Shown: positions 47,349 to 57,839 of the stretch, piece by piece
How the letters are laid out: every line of letters begins with the position of its first letter
How positions within the stretch are numbered: position 1 is the stretch's first letter
DNA from: Isoetes taiwanensis
Taxonomy: Eukaryota; Streptophyta; Lycopodiopsida; Isoetales; Isoetaceae
Length of the DNA: 64,000 nucleotides
Assembly (NCBI GenBank): GCA_021234155.1
Contig: JAJEKV010000006.1
Coordinates: forward strand, 27,867,754-27,931,753
Direction: 5' to 3'
The notes under the pieces: generated by a model
Databases searched by the model: none
Told to the model about the DNA's origin: nothing
Seen by the model: the letters and a program-made list of their open reading frames with translations, nothing else
Made by a program: the position numbers and the translations under genes

Positions 47349-49241
47349 ATGCGGAAAAGAATGAAAAGAATAGCAGGAGAACTGAAAGACAACATTGTTG
47401 CAGCAGACATGGACGAAGAAGAGTGTGCCGACATAACAAGTGAAACATATGAAAAGGAAGAAGATAATGTAAATTCTGATACAAACAGGGCTGATGAATC
47501 AGAAGAAAAACAAGTTAAAAGACGGAGAGCAACTGAAGCAGAACAGTTAAAAGAAGGAATAAATTTTGATACATCTCATTATGGAAGACTAGAAGGAGGT
47601 AAAAGCAAAAGGTTAGAAGAAGATGAGCTACTTACAGTACTAGCTATAATGGATCCAAAAGCACCGAGTTCATATGAGGAAGCATTGAAATGCAAACATG
47701 CTGAAAAATGGAAAATTGCTATGATAGACGAGATTAACTCATTCAAAAGAACAAATACATATGATCTGGTAACTAAGCCTGAAGGCAAGAATATAGTTGG
47801 CAGCAAGTGGATATTCAAAGTAAAAAAGGGAAATGATGGAGTAAAAAAATATAAGGCACGCTTAGTGGCACAAGGTTTCACTCAGAAAAGAGGAATAGAT
47901 TATGAAGACACCTTTTCGCCTTTAGTTAAACTGACAAGCATAAGAACTTTGCTGGCATATGCAAATGCTCATGATTTGGAGATACATCACATGGATGTAA
48001 AAACAGCCTTTCTAAATGCAAAATTGGAAGAGGAGATTTACATGCAACAAGCAAAAGGCTTTGAAGTAGGAAATGACAAAGTATGGAAGCTGAACGAAGC
48101 AGTTTATGGACTAAGGCAATCACCCAGGCAATGGTATATGTGCATTGACAAATTTCTAGAAGAACATGGCTTTGAAAAACTGAAAAATGAAGGTAACTTG
48201 TATAAATTCAGATTTAGGGATGATTTTTGCATCATTGCCTTACATGTAGATGATTGTATTATGGTTTCTAATAACATGGACTGCTTGATAAAATGCAAAT
48301 GCATTTTGAAGAACAGATTTGAGATGGCAGACTTGGGACCATTGCAAAAGTTTCTGGGAATTGAAGTTACAAGAAATAGAGAAAAAAAGTTGCTGACACT
48401 AACTCAGAAGGATAACATACAAGCAATGCTCAAGAGATTTAAAATGATCTCATGTAATACAGTAAGCACGCCATTGGTACAGGATCAGAAATTCAGTCTA
48501 AGCTTATGCCCTTCAAATGAAGTTGAGTTAAAGCAAATGGCAAACATTCCATACAGAGAGCTAATTGGCTGCCTATTATATGTTTCTAATTGTACAAGAC
48601 CAGACATTGCCTTTGGAGTAAATATGCTCAGTAGGTACTTGAACAATCCTGGAATGCAACACTGGCAAGCTGCTAAAAGGATTCTAAGATTTTTAAAAGG
48701 GACACAAAACTATGGAGTAACTTTCTGCAATGATAATCTAACATTGATGGCATATTCTGATGCAGACTGGGCAGGTGATATAGACACTAGGCAATCAACT
48801 TCAGGGTATGCATTGATGCTTGGAGGAAGTTGTATTTCATAGAGGAGTAAGAAGCAAGGAAGCATAGCAATGTCAACTGCAGAGGCTGAATATAAAGCAG
48901 CATCATTGGCATCTAGAGAAATTGTTTGGGTTAGAAGATTGTTGGAAGAATTAGGTATGATACAAAATCAACCTACAGTTTTGTTTTCAGATAGTATGAG
49001 TTGCATATCAATTACCAAAAACCCAGTGTTGCACGAAAGAACAAAGCATATTGAATTAGATGTTCATTATATTAGAGATATGGTGGCAGCAGGATACATT
49101 ATTGTAGAATATGTTCGTACAGATGCACAAGTTGCAGACATTATGACTAAGGGTATTTCAGGTATACAGTTTCAAAAGTTGCAGAAATTATTAGGTGTTG
49201 AAGAAGTATTAAAAGGGGAAAACTGTCTGACAGAGACTTGA
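47349..49241 (+). pseudogene. Copia reverse transcriptase and RNase H region
   Basis: In the same frame as the integrase part but after a stop. Reverse-transcriptase blocks are NIVGSKWIFKVK, YKARLVAQGFTQ, YEDTFSPLVKLTSIR, MDVKTAFLNA, VYGLRQSPRQW and the catalytic HVDD (usually YVDD). RNase H follows: AYSDADWAGD, then a TAG at 48840-48842 where the family has Trp (CIS*RSKKQ), then STAEAEYKA, FSDSMSCISI and ERTKHIELDVHYIRD. It ends at 49241 with TGA-type context before the 3' untranslated part. It copies the RNA into DNA. Confidence 0.95.
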
Positions 49242-49447
49242 GTAAATAGAACTTACAGCACTAGTATTATCAGGCATATAAGTGACAAGGATGATTACAA
49301 ATATAATAATGTTGAAAGAAGTAGTCTACAGTTTTTTCTTATTGGGATATATCAGAAGAAATAATGCAAGCACAGAAGGTACAGGGCAGTAAAGGTTAAT
49401 ATTCAAGAGTACAGCTGAATAGGTTATCCAGATAAGTATTAATTCAT

Positions 49448-49457
49448 GAAGGGGGAA
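49448..49457 (+). other. Polypurine tract
   Basis: GAAGGGGGAA directly before the TG of the 3' LTR; primes plus-strand synthesis. Confidence 0.9.
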
Positions 49458-50032
49458 TGAAAATGTTATGGTCATGAATTAATATTGAAGGAGTAAAGTT
49501 GAATCTCATAAGATTTAACTTACCAGATTTACCTAAGTGGTTAACTTAGAACTATTGAGAGGAGGTTTTCGTTAAAGGCAGACCATTGAAGACCATTGAA
49601 ATATTAAACAAGAAAATGGATGCATAAATTGTGGTCGGTCATTGACTATAGAAGGAAATACAACTTCTCGGTCAAATGAAACAGTGACACTGAAGGCCTA
49701 AGCTTAGAAGGAAAGGATATGATCCCGAACCGAATGGGATCAATCGGAATAAGTAAGGGGGAACGACAGAATACAGGTGAGAGCAGCGGATGTGAAGTTC
49801 CAGAACTTGGAGCCAAGGGGGAAGCCGATCTCATTGTAATTGAAGTTAAATGAGTGAATGAATATTTGCCTACTATTGCACTTGCATTGCTAGAGAAAAT
49901 ATAACCATGCAATTTTAATTGCTTAAGGAAATAATTATTACTTGTATGTTCTATGGTTATAGAATTGGTTTCAATGCATACTATATTATATGATTGAAAT
50001 GCATTATTAGTTTGGATTGAAAATAACTTTCA
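49458..50032 (+). repeat. Copia 3' LTR
   Basis: 575 bp, nearly identical to the 5' LTR. Ends CA directly before the second GTTTG copy at 50033-50037. Confidence 0.97.
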
Positions 50033-50037
50033 GTTTG

Positions 50038-50592
50038 GACTGCACCAAGCCACACTCATATTCCATGTGTTCGTGGGACTGTTAGGCTATCGTATTGTGC
50101 TGGGGAGCTAGAGTGTCTCAACCCCTGGTGTGATTATAATCTTACACATGGGAAGGCTAACAATGTGCAATGGAAAGGGGCTATAAACAAGAGGCCTGTG
50201 GTTGGCGAGGTTAACGAGGAACATGGATCATTGTGTTGTGAATATTGCAAAGAGCAACCTTCATGTATGGGGTTGTGCAATGCAATGGTATATTATTGTA
50301 TTCCAGACAATATTCATGATACGAGGCTAGTTATACACACTGGCAGTCATAGTCATCCAATAAGGCGTGTGCAATCAAGATCTGATATATTGCACTTGAG
50401 ATCACTCTTAGAGAGTTCTGTGCAATCTTCTTGCAAGCTGAAGGGAACTAGACATGCTCAAAACGAAATTGCCATGCAAGAAATTTGCAAAAGTGTCATT
50501 GAAACAGCTGACGTAGATCATGTGAACAAGTTGAGTGTCGAGCAAATGGATGAGCTGCTAATTCGACTGGAACCACTTTGCAACCAGAGAAG
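50038..50592 (+). pseudogene. MULE-like gene, part 2 (after the copia) with a Cys/His-rich domain
   Basis: Continues the exon cut at 44390. Open across its whole length: AGELECLNPWCDYNL, GSLCCEYCKEQPSCMG, then YYCIPDN and LVIHTGSHSHPIR. The spaced Cys pairs and the His-x-His end look like a zinc-binding DNA-recognition domain such as those at the N-terminus of MULE transposases. The rest is helical and charged (NKLSVEQMDELLIRLEPLC). It ends at AGAAG|GTAAGG. Confidence 0.7.
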
Positions 50593-50671
50593 GTAAGGAA
50601 AAAAAACTCATTTCATAAGTACATTATATTGACATTGATTAGCCTCTGATTAAAATTTACTTATTTTGTAG

Positions 50672-50974
50672 GTTGAGCGGGTTAGACAATGCTCGAATAA
50701 AGAATAAAGAATGTTGTGATGATATTAGCAGTATACTCAACCTAAAACGAAGGTGTCGTTATGAATATTTTCATGGATCCAAGTTTCCTTATCAGGCACA
50801 TGGCGAGAATGAGAGATGTTATGTTTTCAAAATGTCTACTAATGGACCGTGCTCGAGTTGATTTAGTAAACGTATCGCGCCATCCGGTGATTTATCAAAG
50901 GCATGGGTGCATTTTGATCATGTGAAGCGCATTCAAGGTTGGACAACCCTTGCTTGCCATGTATATGACCCCAC
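50672..50974 (+). pseudogene. MULE-like gene, third exon with an in-frame stop
   Basis: Begins after TTTTGTAG|, following a 79-bp intron (50593-50671), and keeps the phase (R-R-L-S-G-L-D). Reads CRYEYFHGSKFPYQAHG, a TGA at about 50859, then in the same frame KAWVHFDHVKRIQGWTTLACHVY and the donor CCCAC|GTAAGT. The stop sits in AGT-TGA-TTT and would arise from CGA by one C-to-T change. Confidence 0.72.
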
Positions 50975-50989
50975 GTAAGTATTATTTAT

Positions 50990-50997
50990 ATTGCATT
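50990..50997. repeat. Target-site duplication of the hAT element (left)
   Basis: ATTGCATT, repeated at 61196-61203. Eight bases is the hallmark of hAT elements. Confidence 0.92.
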
Positions 50998-51084
50998 CAG
51001 GGATAGGTTCTGTACGTACAAAATTAAAATTCCTGACGTATAAAGTCAAAAAATACGTATTTTTTAATAAAATACGTATTTAAC

Positions 51085-51370
51085 GAGCAAAACCTCGCCG
51101 GCGGAAAAACTTTCACAGACGCTGAAAGCTAAAAGCGCTGACGCGAAAAACTTGGGCAGACGCCGAAAATAATTCTCGCTACCAAAAAGTCTGGTCGACT
51201 TTCACAGACGCTGAAAACTTCGGGCACAGATGCGAAAGTTTTTTCGCAGACGCTGAATTATTTCTACAGACGCCAAAACAGGTGTTCGCAGACGCTGTTG
51301 TTTTCACGCGTACAGACGCGAAAAAGTTTTCACAGACGCTGAATCAAGTTTTTCAGACGAATTAAATTTT
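51085..51370. repeat. hAT left subterminal 'CAGACGC' array
   Basis: At least eight copies of (t)CAGACGC(t/c)GAAA-like sequence on the plus strand, spaced 20-40 bp, e.g. 'ttcacagacgctgaaa' at 51111 and 51208. The segment is GC-richer than the flanks. A palindromic pair 'aaatacgtattt' lies just outside at 51051-51080. Such arrays usually bind the transposase. Confidence 0.8.
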
Positions 51371-51470
51371 TTTATATATTCACGGCGGATTCAGCTTTTT
51401 TTGCGCCAAAAACAAGGTATTTCCTCATACTAACCTTGCAATTTGCCACCCAAAACCTTTTTTTTTTGTT

Positions 51471-51900
51471 TTTCTTAGTTTTTAGGGTTTTTTTTGTTTT
51501 TTTTTGATAGGTAGGCCGGGTTAGGTCCATGATTAGGTTCCTCACCAAGGTGCCCCCTCGTAGGGGCGAACGATGGTGAGTGCCTTGTTCTCGTGGGCTG
51601 AGCTTGGCCTATTTTAGAAAAAAAAAAAAAAAAATAATAATAATAATTTAAGCAAATAAAAAATAATAATTTAAGCAAGTAAAAAAAAAAAAAAAAAAAA
51701 AAGAAAAGAAATTGGTTGCCTTCCCTTAAACAACAACCGAGAGGGGTTTTTAGGGTTGTGTGTTGCCAAGAGCATAGGCATGCCCCTTGCCCCGGTATTG
51801 CCAAGATTTATTTGCGCCATGCCGAGGGTGGGTGGTAATCGCTGAAGCTTAAGGCAACTAGGGTCTTCCTTTAGTAAGAGTATAACCCTCACCGACGCCC
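51471..51900. repeat. Homopolymer-rich segment with A/T tracts, possible SINE-like insert
   Basis: T-rich tract at 51458-51512, a roughly 110-bp non-repetitive stretch (51508-51617), then two long A tracts with 'taataataat' and a repeated 'tttaagcaa(a/g)taaa'. A short sequence ending in A tracts recalls a SINE, but I cannot see RNA polymerase III boxes or a duplication, so this is only a possibility. Confidence 0.4.
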
Positions 51901-52410
51901 GTTGTTGGCCTTGGTCACGCTTGGTGTCGAAAAGGTGTGCGCGTTGTACTTTTATTAAGGGTTAGGAGAATGTTTTATCAATTCACACCCTAGTTCCCGA
52001 TGGTGTTGTTGATGAAAGTCCGACACTAATATAGGAACCGGGCGATGTTTTGATAAGCATTCGATTGGTCTCGTCTTTTGAAAAAAGCGTGACCTAGGAC
52101 AAGTGCAATGCATTTAAAACTTGCTAGCCTTGCATTTTGGAAGTAGCTGGGCTATAGATCATAAATCGTGTTTTGGTCCTTTTATTTGTTACCCTATCCT
52201 TGGCCTTGCACATACATACTCATGTTAGGGTCTTAGTGTAGGAAGCATAAAATTAGTGTTTTGTTTTGGTTAAAGTGAGTTGATTTACCCTCATGTGCTA
52301 AGCACTAAATTGAAAGTTTTATCTTTGCTTGACTTGTAGGTGTTGCTGTTGTCAGTTGATTATCGCGGAGTCGCATTTTGCTAGCCTGCTAGACAATCCC
52401 TTAAAACAAG
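51901..52410. other. Probable leader/intron of the hAT-borne kinase gene
   Basis: No coding frame. Lies directly before the ATG at 52415; the AG of 'cttgacttgtag' near 52340 could be an acceptor. Confidence 0.35.
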
Positions 52411-52414
52411 AAGT

Positions 52415-54093
52415 ATGACTTCAGAAGAGAGAGCGGAAGTTAACTTGCAACCAAATGTGGCATTAGTGTCTCGTGATAGAGCCGCAACCAAGAGAGGCAT
52501 TGGCGCCTCAAACACGTGCTGAGCTGCAACCCGAAGTCATCTTTCGCAAAGATCGCCACAGAGAAAAGAAGTAGACCACAACAAGCATGGTCTACTTTGA
52601 GACCAGATTTCATGAACTGGTTTGTGTAATCGGCCGCGGCAATGCCTCATTTCGGGATTTGGAATTGATTACTAGCAAAGTGAGGAAGGATGGCTAGACT
52701 ACCATGCAGTGGCTGGTAAAAGATGCCGAGAGGGCTTTTAAGCTTCAATGATGGAGCTAGACCCCGAAAAGAGTGAGCAAGAGAGGTATACATGGATAGT
52801 GGGTAATATTAGCCGCACTACCGCAATATGATGATCGAAGTTGCAAATTTGAGTAGTCATCGCTTGAGGCTAGAGTTGAAAGAAAAAGCCAAGACATGGA
52901 ATGCGGGCGCGGACCAACGTAAAATTGAAGAAAGAGGCCCATCAACCCCCATCTTGTTAAGAAAGTGTTGGCGCAAACCATAAAAAGCCAAACGCCCCGG
53001 TGAGACAGATGAGGGAGTGGGAAGCTCAGAGAAGAGCAGATGCCAAGACTACTTGGTTTGCCATGGTAGATTCATCACAAATAATAAAATGTATAAATCT
53101 AATTGGTTCTGGTTCATATGGTGCAGTGTATAAGTGCAATATTTTAGGGTCTAGTTTTATTAAAGATGAACCTTATTGTGTAAAACTTCAACATAATAAT
53201 TTTCAGCATAGTACAGAACCCAATAAGTTAGTGGAAGCTATGCTGAAGAACATGAGGGAGTCAGGAATGCAAGTTAGGCACGGGTGTATAATACGCTGCA
53301 TTGGTAGCACAACCGGCCTAGAAAGACAAGGCTTAATTTTCCCTTTTTGGAATGGAGGTTCGTTGGCAACCTTCTTTACAAGTCATGGGTCCAATGCCTT
53401 TGCAGAGCTTGCATTTAAGAAGTTGGGAGCTGTCCCCAGAGTTGAGACGGACTTGAGGCTGCTTGAGGAGCCAGAAAAGAAAGAATTATTTGTTGCCTCT
53501 AGGGTTGGGGACTTAGCAATGTCATTCTCAGAAGGGCTAAAAAAAGCTCCATCAAGAAAGATATTTGCATATGGACTTGCATCCCGCAATATATTGCTCC
53601 ATTTTGATTATGGAAAGGAGAAGGGATGTATTAATCCTCAGGCCGTGGTACATTGGCATTTGTGATTGGGGTGAATCCAGGTTGATCCCGAGAGATGCTG
53701 GAGGTAAAACGATGGCATTACAAGGGTATGGATGGCTAAGGTAAGAAAAGAATTGAGATGGAAAGGGCCGTGCATCCATATATGCATGATGATCTTTTTT
53801 TTGGTAGTGGCTCAAGACAAAGGCTCGCAAGGGTTGACTTTGATTTACACTCGGGCAGCGACATTGTCTACTACTTAGCTGACTTTGCTAGTAAGTACTC
53901 CTACATGGAGTCAATAGGAAACTTGGAGCAACAAGGCAAGCATCGGAGAATGTGCGACTATTTGAAACATTGCGTTGAGTCGCCAATGAGGGACAAAACA
54001 CGAAAATTTGATATGGCCCACTACTTGACACAATGCGGAGCGCTTTTCATTGCTCTCCAATTCGCGCACGAGGCCACAATTGGAATCGATTGA
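52415..54093 (+). pseudogene. Protein kinase-like gene carried inside the hAT element
   Basis: An ATG at 52415 (MTSEERAEVNLQPN) leads, with frameshifts, through a coiled-coil segment (MMIEVANLSSHRLRLELKEKA, about 52830-52890). The frame is then open from 53000. Kinase landmarks are the glycine loop LIGSGSYGAVYK (53088-53135), YCVKLQ with the ATP lysine, IIRCIGST, FPFWNGGSLATF, then LASRNILL at about 53575 and ICDWGES (DFG replaced by DWG) at about 53660-53680 after a frameshift. HSGSDIVYYLADF near 53850 fits the helix-F region. In the printed frame the HRD aspartate is lost (AYGLASRN), but an HMDL reads in the next frame, suggesting two offsetting indels. It would phosphorylate proteins if once intact; its target is unknown. 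It converges on the transposase gene and lies wholly within the element. Confidence 0.72.
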
Positions 54094-54336
54094 TTCTTCA
54101 ACTTGGCCGTGGTGGCGACGATGCATTAGACCAAGTTGGTCCTAGTCACTTAGCGCAGTATATTCACTTACATTCAAACATCCTTGTATTACATAATATT
54201 CCAACTAAATTCATTAAATGAAAGATTATTGTCTGATGCTACATGAAAGATTATTGTCTATGTGTGTTGTGTAGCTTAGTTTTCCTTTTCGTGTGTTTTT
54301 TGTGTTATTTATTCTATGCTTTTTTATATGTCGCAG

Positions 54337-55850
54337 CTAACGAACATTATAAAGACAAGAAGTCAAAGCACACCTATACAAGTCAGTCAGTGCACCTATA
54401 GAAGTCAGCAGTCCAAATTATGTCCCACCGAACAGGACGAAGAATTGAATCGACACACGGAATGTCTGGGCAAGGCCGAGCAGGAGGATCAGCATGGATT
54501 TTCGGGTTCCCTCTAATTTGAGACCCCCTCTACTCCGGCCTCCTTGGCATCAAGGGTTGGAGAACGAAGCTTGAGATGTCACCGCCTAAGAAATGGAGAG
54601 AGCAGCAGACATGCAAGGGCGAATGAGTTTCGCACGGCAGAGTTAAGAAGGTTGCGTGCGATGGATGAAGTTTCAAAGAGGGATAATTGCACCATCACAG
54701 AGGTGCATAATGTAGCTGGCGAGGCAGGGCCTGGCTATTGTCCAAGTGGAGCGCATCACCACATGTAATCACAAATTTGGACAAGAATGAGTTTGAAAGT
54801 GAGTGGCCTAGTAGACGGGTAAGTATAAGGCTCACGAGTGCAAGAATGCTGTGGTTCGAGCAAAAGCACTCGAGCGTCATGTCCAAGTGAAGGGACATTT
54901 ACCCCACAACGGTGAGTTTAGTAAGAGTTTTTGCAAAGCAAGTATACCACGAAGCTTGTGAAGGAAGTGCCCGTGAAATTATGGGAGTAGGAAATGGAGG
55001 CAAGGAAGCGGTAGTGGCAAAGACGAAGAGGGTCAAGCTATCGGAAGATAGCGAGAGGGGCCACATGGTGAGCCCATCACCATTACATACCTTGTTGCCG
55101 ACGCTATCCAACTTTTTGAGGTGACAGGGTAGCCGCGGGCTGGAGCCGCGGAATGACCTTGTGGATATTCGGGCCCAACTAGAGAATGAGAGAAGTCGGA
55201 ACCCGACACTTTCTCGAGGAGAATATTCGCTTGAAGGACCGCGGCCGATGGGTATGATAAGATGGCCGCTGAATTAGAGGACGCTTAAACGGCAACTAGC
55301 GGCATTAAACAGGGAGGCAACGGTCCTTAGAGAAAACAACGAAAGCACTTGGCGCTAATTTGACCAAATCGTTAGACTCGACCCTTTAGGGTGATTTCGA
55401 GCAGCCGATATCCTATCTCCCTCGCGGAGTATTTGTATGAGAGTCATTGGGAAGAGCTAAAGGTTGTTGATTACGCACATTGCCAATTTTGTGGTGACAA
55501 CCCGACACAGTGTGGGCTGGTACACTCTAGGGTGTGGGCATCGTGATGCACATGCGATGTGTTCTTGATTGATGTTGCAAAGCCGTCATCCAACCTTGCA
55601 AGACGGATGGATTTTTCCCGAAGTTACAATATGCCATATTTAATATGCAAGGTCGCATGCCAAGGTTGCCACATTTGACCGCTCGCAGGAGGGATGGGCA
55701 GATGCACACTTTTCAAACCTTTCGCGAGATGGAATTGTGGAGGGGGGTGGAGGAGCCGCTGAAGGAGAGACAGTGCCGACATTAACCAGTTCTTACCACC
55801 ACCTCCGTGGTCGCTAGGGTGATTATATTGATCCAAATGACCAATGAAAA
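54337..55850 (+). pseudogene. Coiled-coil and RING-like segment downstream of the kinase
   Basis: Begins after TATGTCGCAG| at 54336, following a likely intron from about 54100. Fragments in changing frames read ANEFRTAELRRLRAMDEV, RAQLENERSRNP and KRQLAALNREATVLREN, charged heptad-like sequence typical of coiled coils (54600-55320). At 55470-55600 YAHCQFCGDN and, in another frame, TLGCGHRDAHAMC resemble the Cys/His pairs of a RING-like finger. GWIFPKLQYAIFNMQGRMPRLPH follows in pieces. It may be the C-terminal half of the kinase gene or a separate gene. RING fingers usually recruit ubiquitin-conjugating enzymes; that role is inference here. Numerous frameshifts. Confidence 0.45.
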
Positions 55851-56398
55851 TGAGATATTACCTTTTAGACATGCCAAATTTTGACCAGATCATTTTGTGA
55901 ATGGCGGGTATAATGACGTTATTTCAAACAAGGTGTAATGATGTTATCAAAGGATCGAGTAGTGCTCATAGTAAAAGCATCGAGACTTCCAAATCGCTTC
56001 TTTCGCTTTTTCTCGCTTGACGAGTAAAGGCATTGAGACTTCCCAATCTCTTTTATCCCGGCTTAGTCTCTTTTGTTTGTCACTGTGCCTTATATTCTCG
56101 GCAAACAATATAGACTTTCGAAATTTTGTTACCTCCTTTAGAAGGAGCGAAGCTTTGTTTCACTCTCTTTATGTGTCTATGTGTCAATGTATCTTAGATA
56201 CTTTGCTAGGTTATATTACACAAAGACGCCGCTAAAATGGGGGTCAAGTAAATCGCTCGCTCTAGAGGAGGTTACAAGGTTTTGAGTACTCTATTTTTAT
56301 TGTGGCCACGGAGGATATAAGGCCTAGTGGTTGCTTTGCGATTCCGCGGTGTTCATTAGATGTTAGTGATTGAAGCAAGCTTTGACTCCTGAATTCAA

Positions 56399-56512
56399 GC
56401 ATCGAGACTTCCCTCGTTTTTTTTCTCGGCCTTTGGGCAATGTAGCTTAGTTTACATGCTAAGTTCCATTGTCCAAAGACCCGGGAAAGTAAAGATTGGG
56501 ACGCCTCGATGC
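56399..56512. repeat. Fold-back hairpin A (114 bp)
   Basis: Starts GCATCGAGACTTCCC and ends with the inverted GGGACGCCTCGATGC. The arms stay partly paired through CAATGTAGCTTAG…CTAAGTTCCATTG to a small central loop. Confidence 0.88.
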
Positions 56513-56705
56513 CCGACCTGTGTCTCGAGGCGCCGAGGTGAGAGCGCGACTTAATTTCAAGCCAAAGTGGTGCCCGGGCGTTGTCCATCTATACAAAGGG
56601 GCTGTAGGGCACCAAATCATGGAACATCCTAACTCCTTCTATTGATGGAGAACCTTGAGCATCACTATGACTTGAAATTGAGGACGCGCCACACGTTAAT
56701 CCTTT

Positions 56706-56874
56706 GGTACGCCAAATCGCCATTTGATGTTATCCGACCTATAATTTGTACCTCCTCCCTTTGGGTGGCACATGCCATGCAAACCCATTTGGGTATTCAG
56801 CCGCGATGTGCCACCCAGAGGAATAGAGTACAGATTATAGGTCCGATAGCATTCAAAGCCCAATTTGGCATACC
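56706..56874. repeat. Fold-back hairpin B (169 bp)
   Basis: Outer arms GGTACGCCAAAT / ATTTGGCATACC, inner arms GACCTATAAT / ATTATAGGTC and GGGTGGCACAT / ATGTGCCACCC-type around a loop of about 35 bp. Imperfect but continuous pairing. A related inverted pair lies directly after it (GTATCTAATT…AATTAGATAC, 56925-56978). Confidence 0.88.
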
Positions 56875-57088
56875 GGGTCTTCCAACTCGCCACCCCCGGC
56901 TTAGTCTCTTTCGCTTTTTGTGTATCTAATTTGCCCCCTAGGATGACATCGCCACTCGTGTGGCAATTAATTAGATACGCCAAGTTCCATTGAAAGGGGT
57001 GAAAAAGGGAGTAAGCCAAGAGCGCAACCCTCTTGAATGCAGCCAGTGATCCTTCGGGTTAATTGATGTTAGTGATTGATGAGTTCAA

Positions 57089-57199
57089 GCATCGAGATTT
57101 CAATCTTTTCCCCTCCTCTTTGGGCAATGTAGCTTAGTTTACATGCTAAGTTCCATTGTTCAAAGAGGGGTGAAAGCAAGGGTTGGGAAGTCTCGATGC
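57089..57199. repeat. Fold-back hairpin A', second copy (111 bp)
   Basis: Same design and sequence family as 56399-56512, with the same central CTTAG…CTAAG arms and ends GCATCGAG / CTCGATGC. Small differences. Confidence 0.88.
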
Positions 57200-57250
57200 T
57201 TGTACTCGTGTCTCTTTCATCCCCGCCCCGGAGCGTGATCCTTTTTGAAT

Positions 57251-57419
57251 GGTTGCCAAATCGCCATTTGATGTTATCCGACCTATAATTTGTACCTCCA
57301 TTTTTGGGTGGCACATGCCATGCAAACCCATTTGGGTATTCGTGAGCATGTGCCACCCGTGAGGAATAGAGTACGCATTATAGGTCCCAGATAGCATTCA
57401 AAGCCCAATTTGGCATACC
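57251..57419. repeat. Fold-back hairpin B', second copy (169 bp)
   Basis: Same length and arms as 56706-56874, 545 bp downstream in the same orientation. Substitutions in both arms. Confidence 0.88.
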
Positions 57420-57839
57420 GGGTTATTCCCGACTTGGGTACCGGTATTTTGTGAACCTTTCGATGGATCGATTCGTCCGGCTGGTCCGAGGTCTGTTTGG
57501 CCCCTTCGCATGCGTAGATTACTTCTCATCAGCAAGATTCTCGGGCGCATAAGAGGCAAGCAACAACGGAGGTCGAGACGGGTCTGATCCAACTAAGGTT
57601 TTCGTGGCAATCGCGTTACACATGAAAGAAACATAGAAATAAACATAGAAAGAACTATCATACATTAACTAAAACATTTGTGACAAAAAAAATTATAACC
57701 AAAAACTTTTTTATTAATAGTGCCGTGGACGGTTACAATAGTATGAAAATCCTCAAGACCAATTACAAAATGATCAAGATACTCATCACATCATTTTTCT
57801 AGGCAAATGACTTCTTCATCGGGTTTCATCATTTGCAGT

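Larger units (their letters stand above)
44391..50032 (+). mobile_element. Ty1/copia LTR retrotransposon, full length, 5.64 kb
   Basis: Two LTRs of 576 and 575 bp begin TG and end CA. A primer-binding site follows the first and a polypurine tract precedes the second. Gag, protease, integrase, reverse transcriptase and RNase H follow in copia order (integrase before reverse transcriptase). A 5-bp duplication (GTTTG) flanks it. The LTRs differ by two substitutions and one base in a G run, so the insertion is recent. Even so, gag-pol carries a frameshift near 45205, an insertion with frameshift at 46853-46903, and stops at 47337 and 48840, so this copy could not move by itself as written. Confidence 0.97.

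Noticed and set aside
51508-51720. SINE with a poly-A tail
   Set aside because: A tracts are present but no polymerase III A/B boxes or flanking duplication could be read; kept only as a possibility in the repeat entry.
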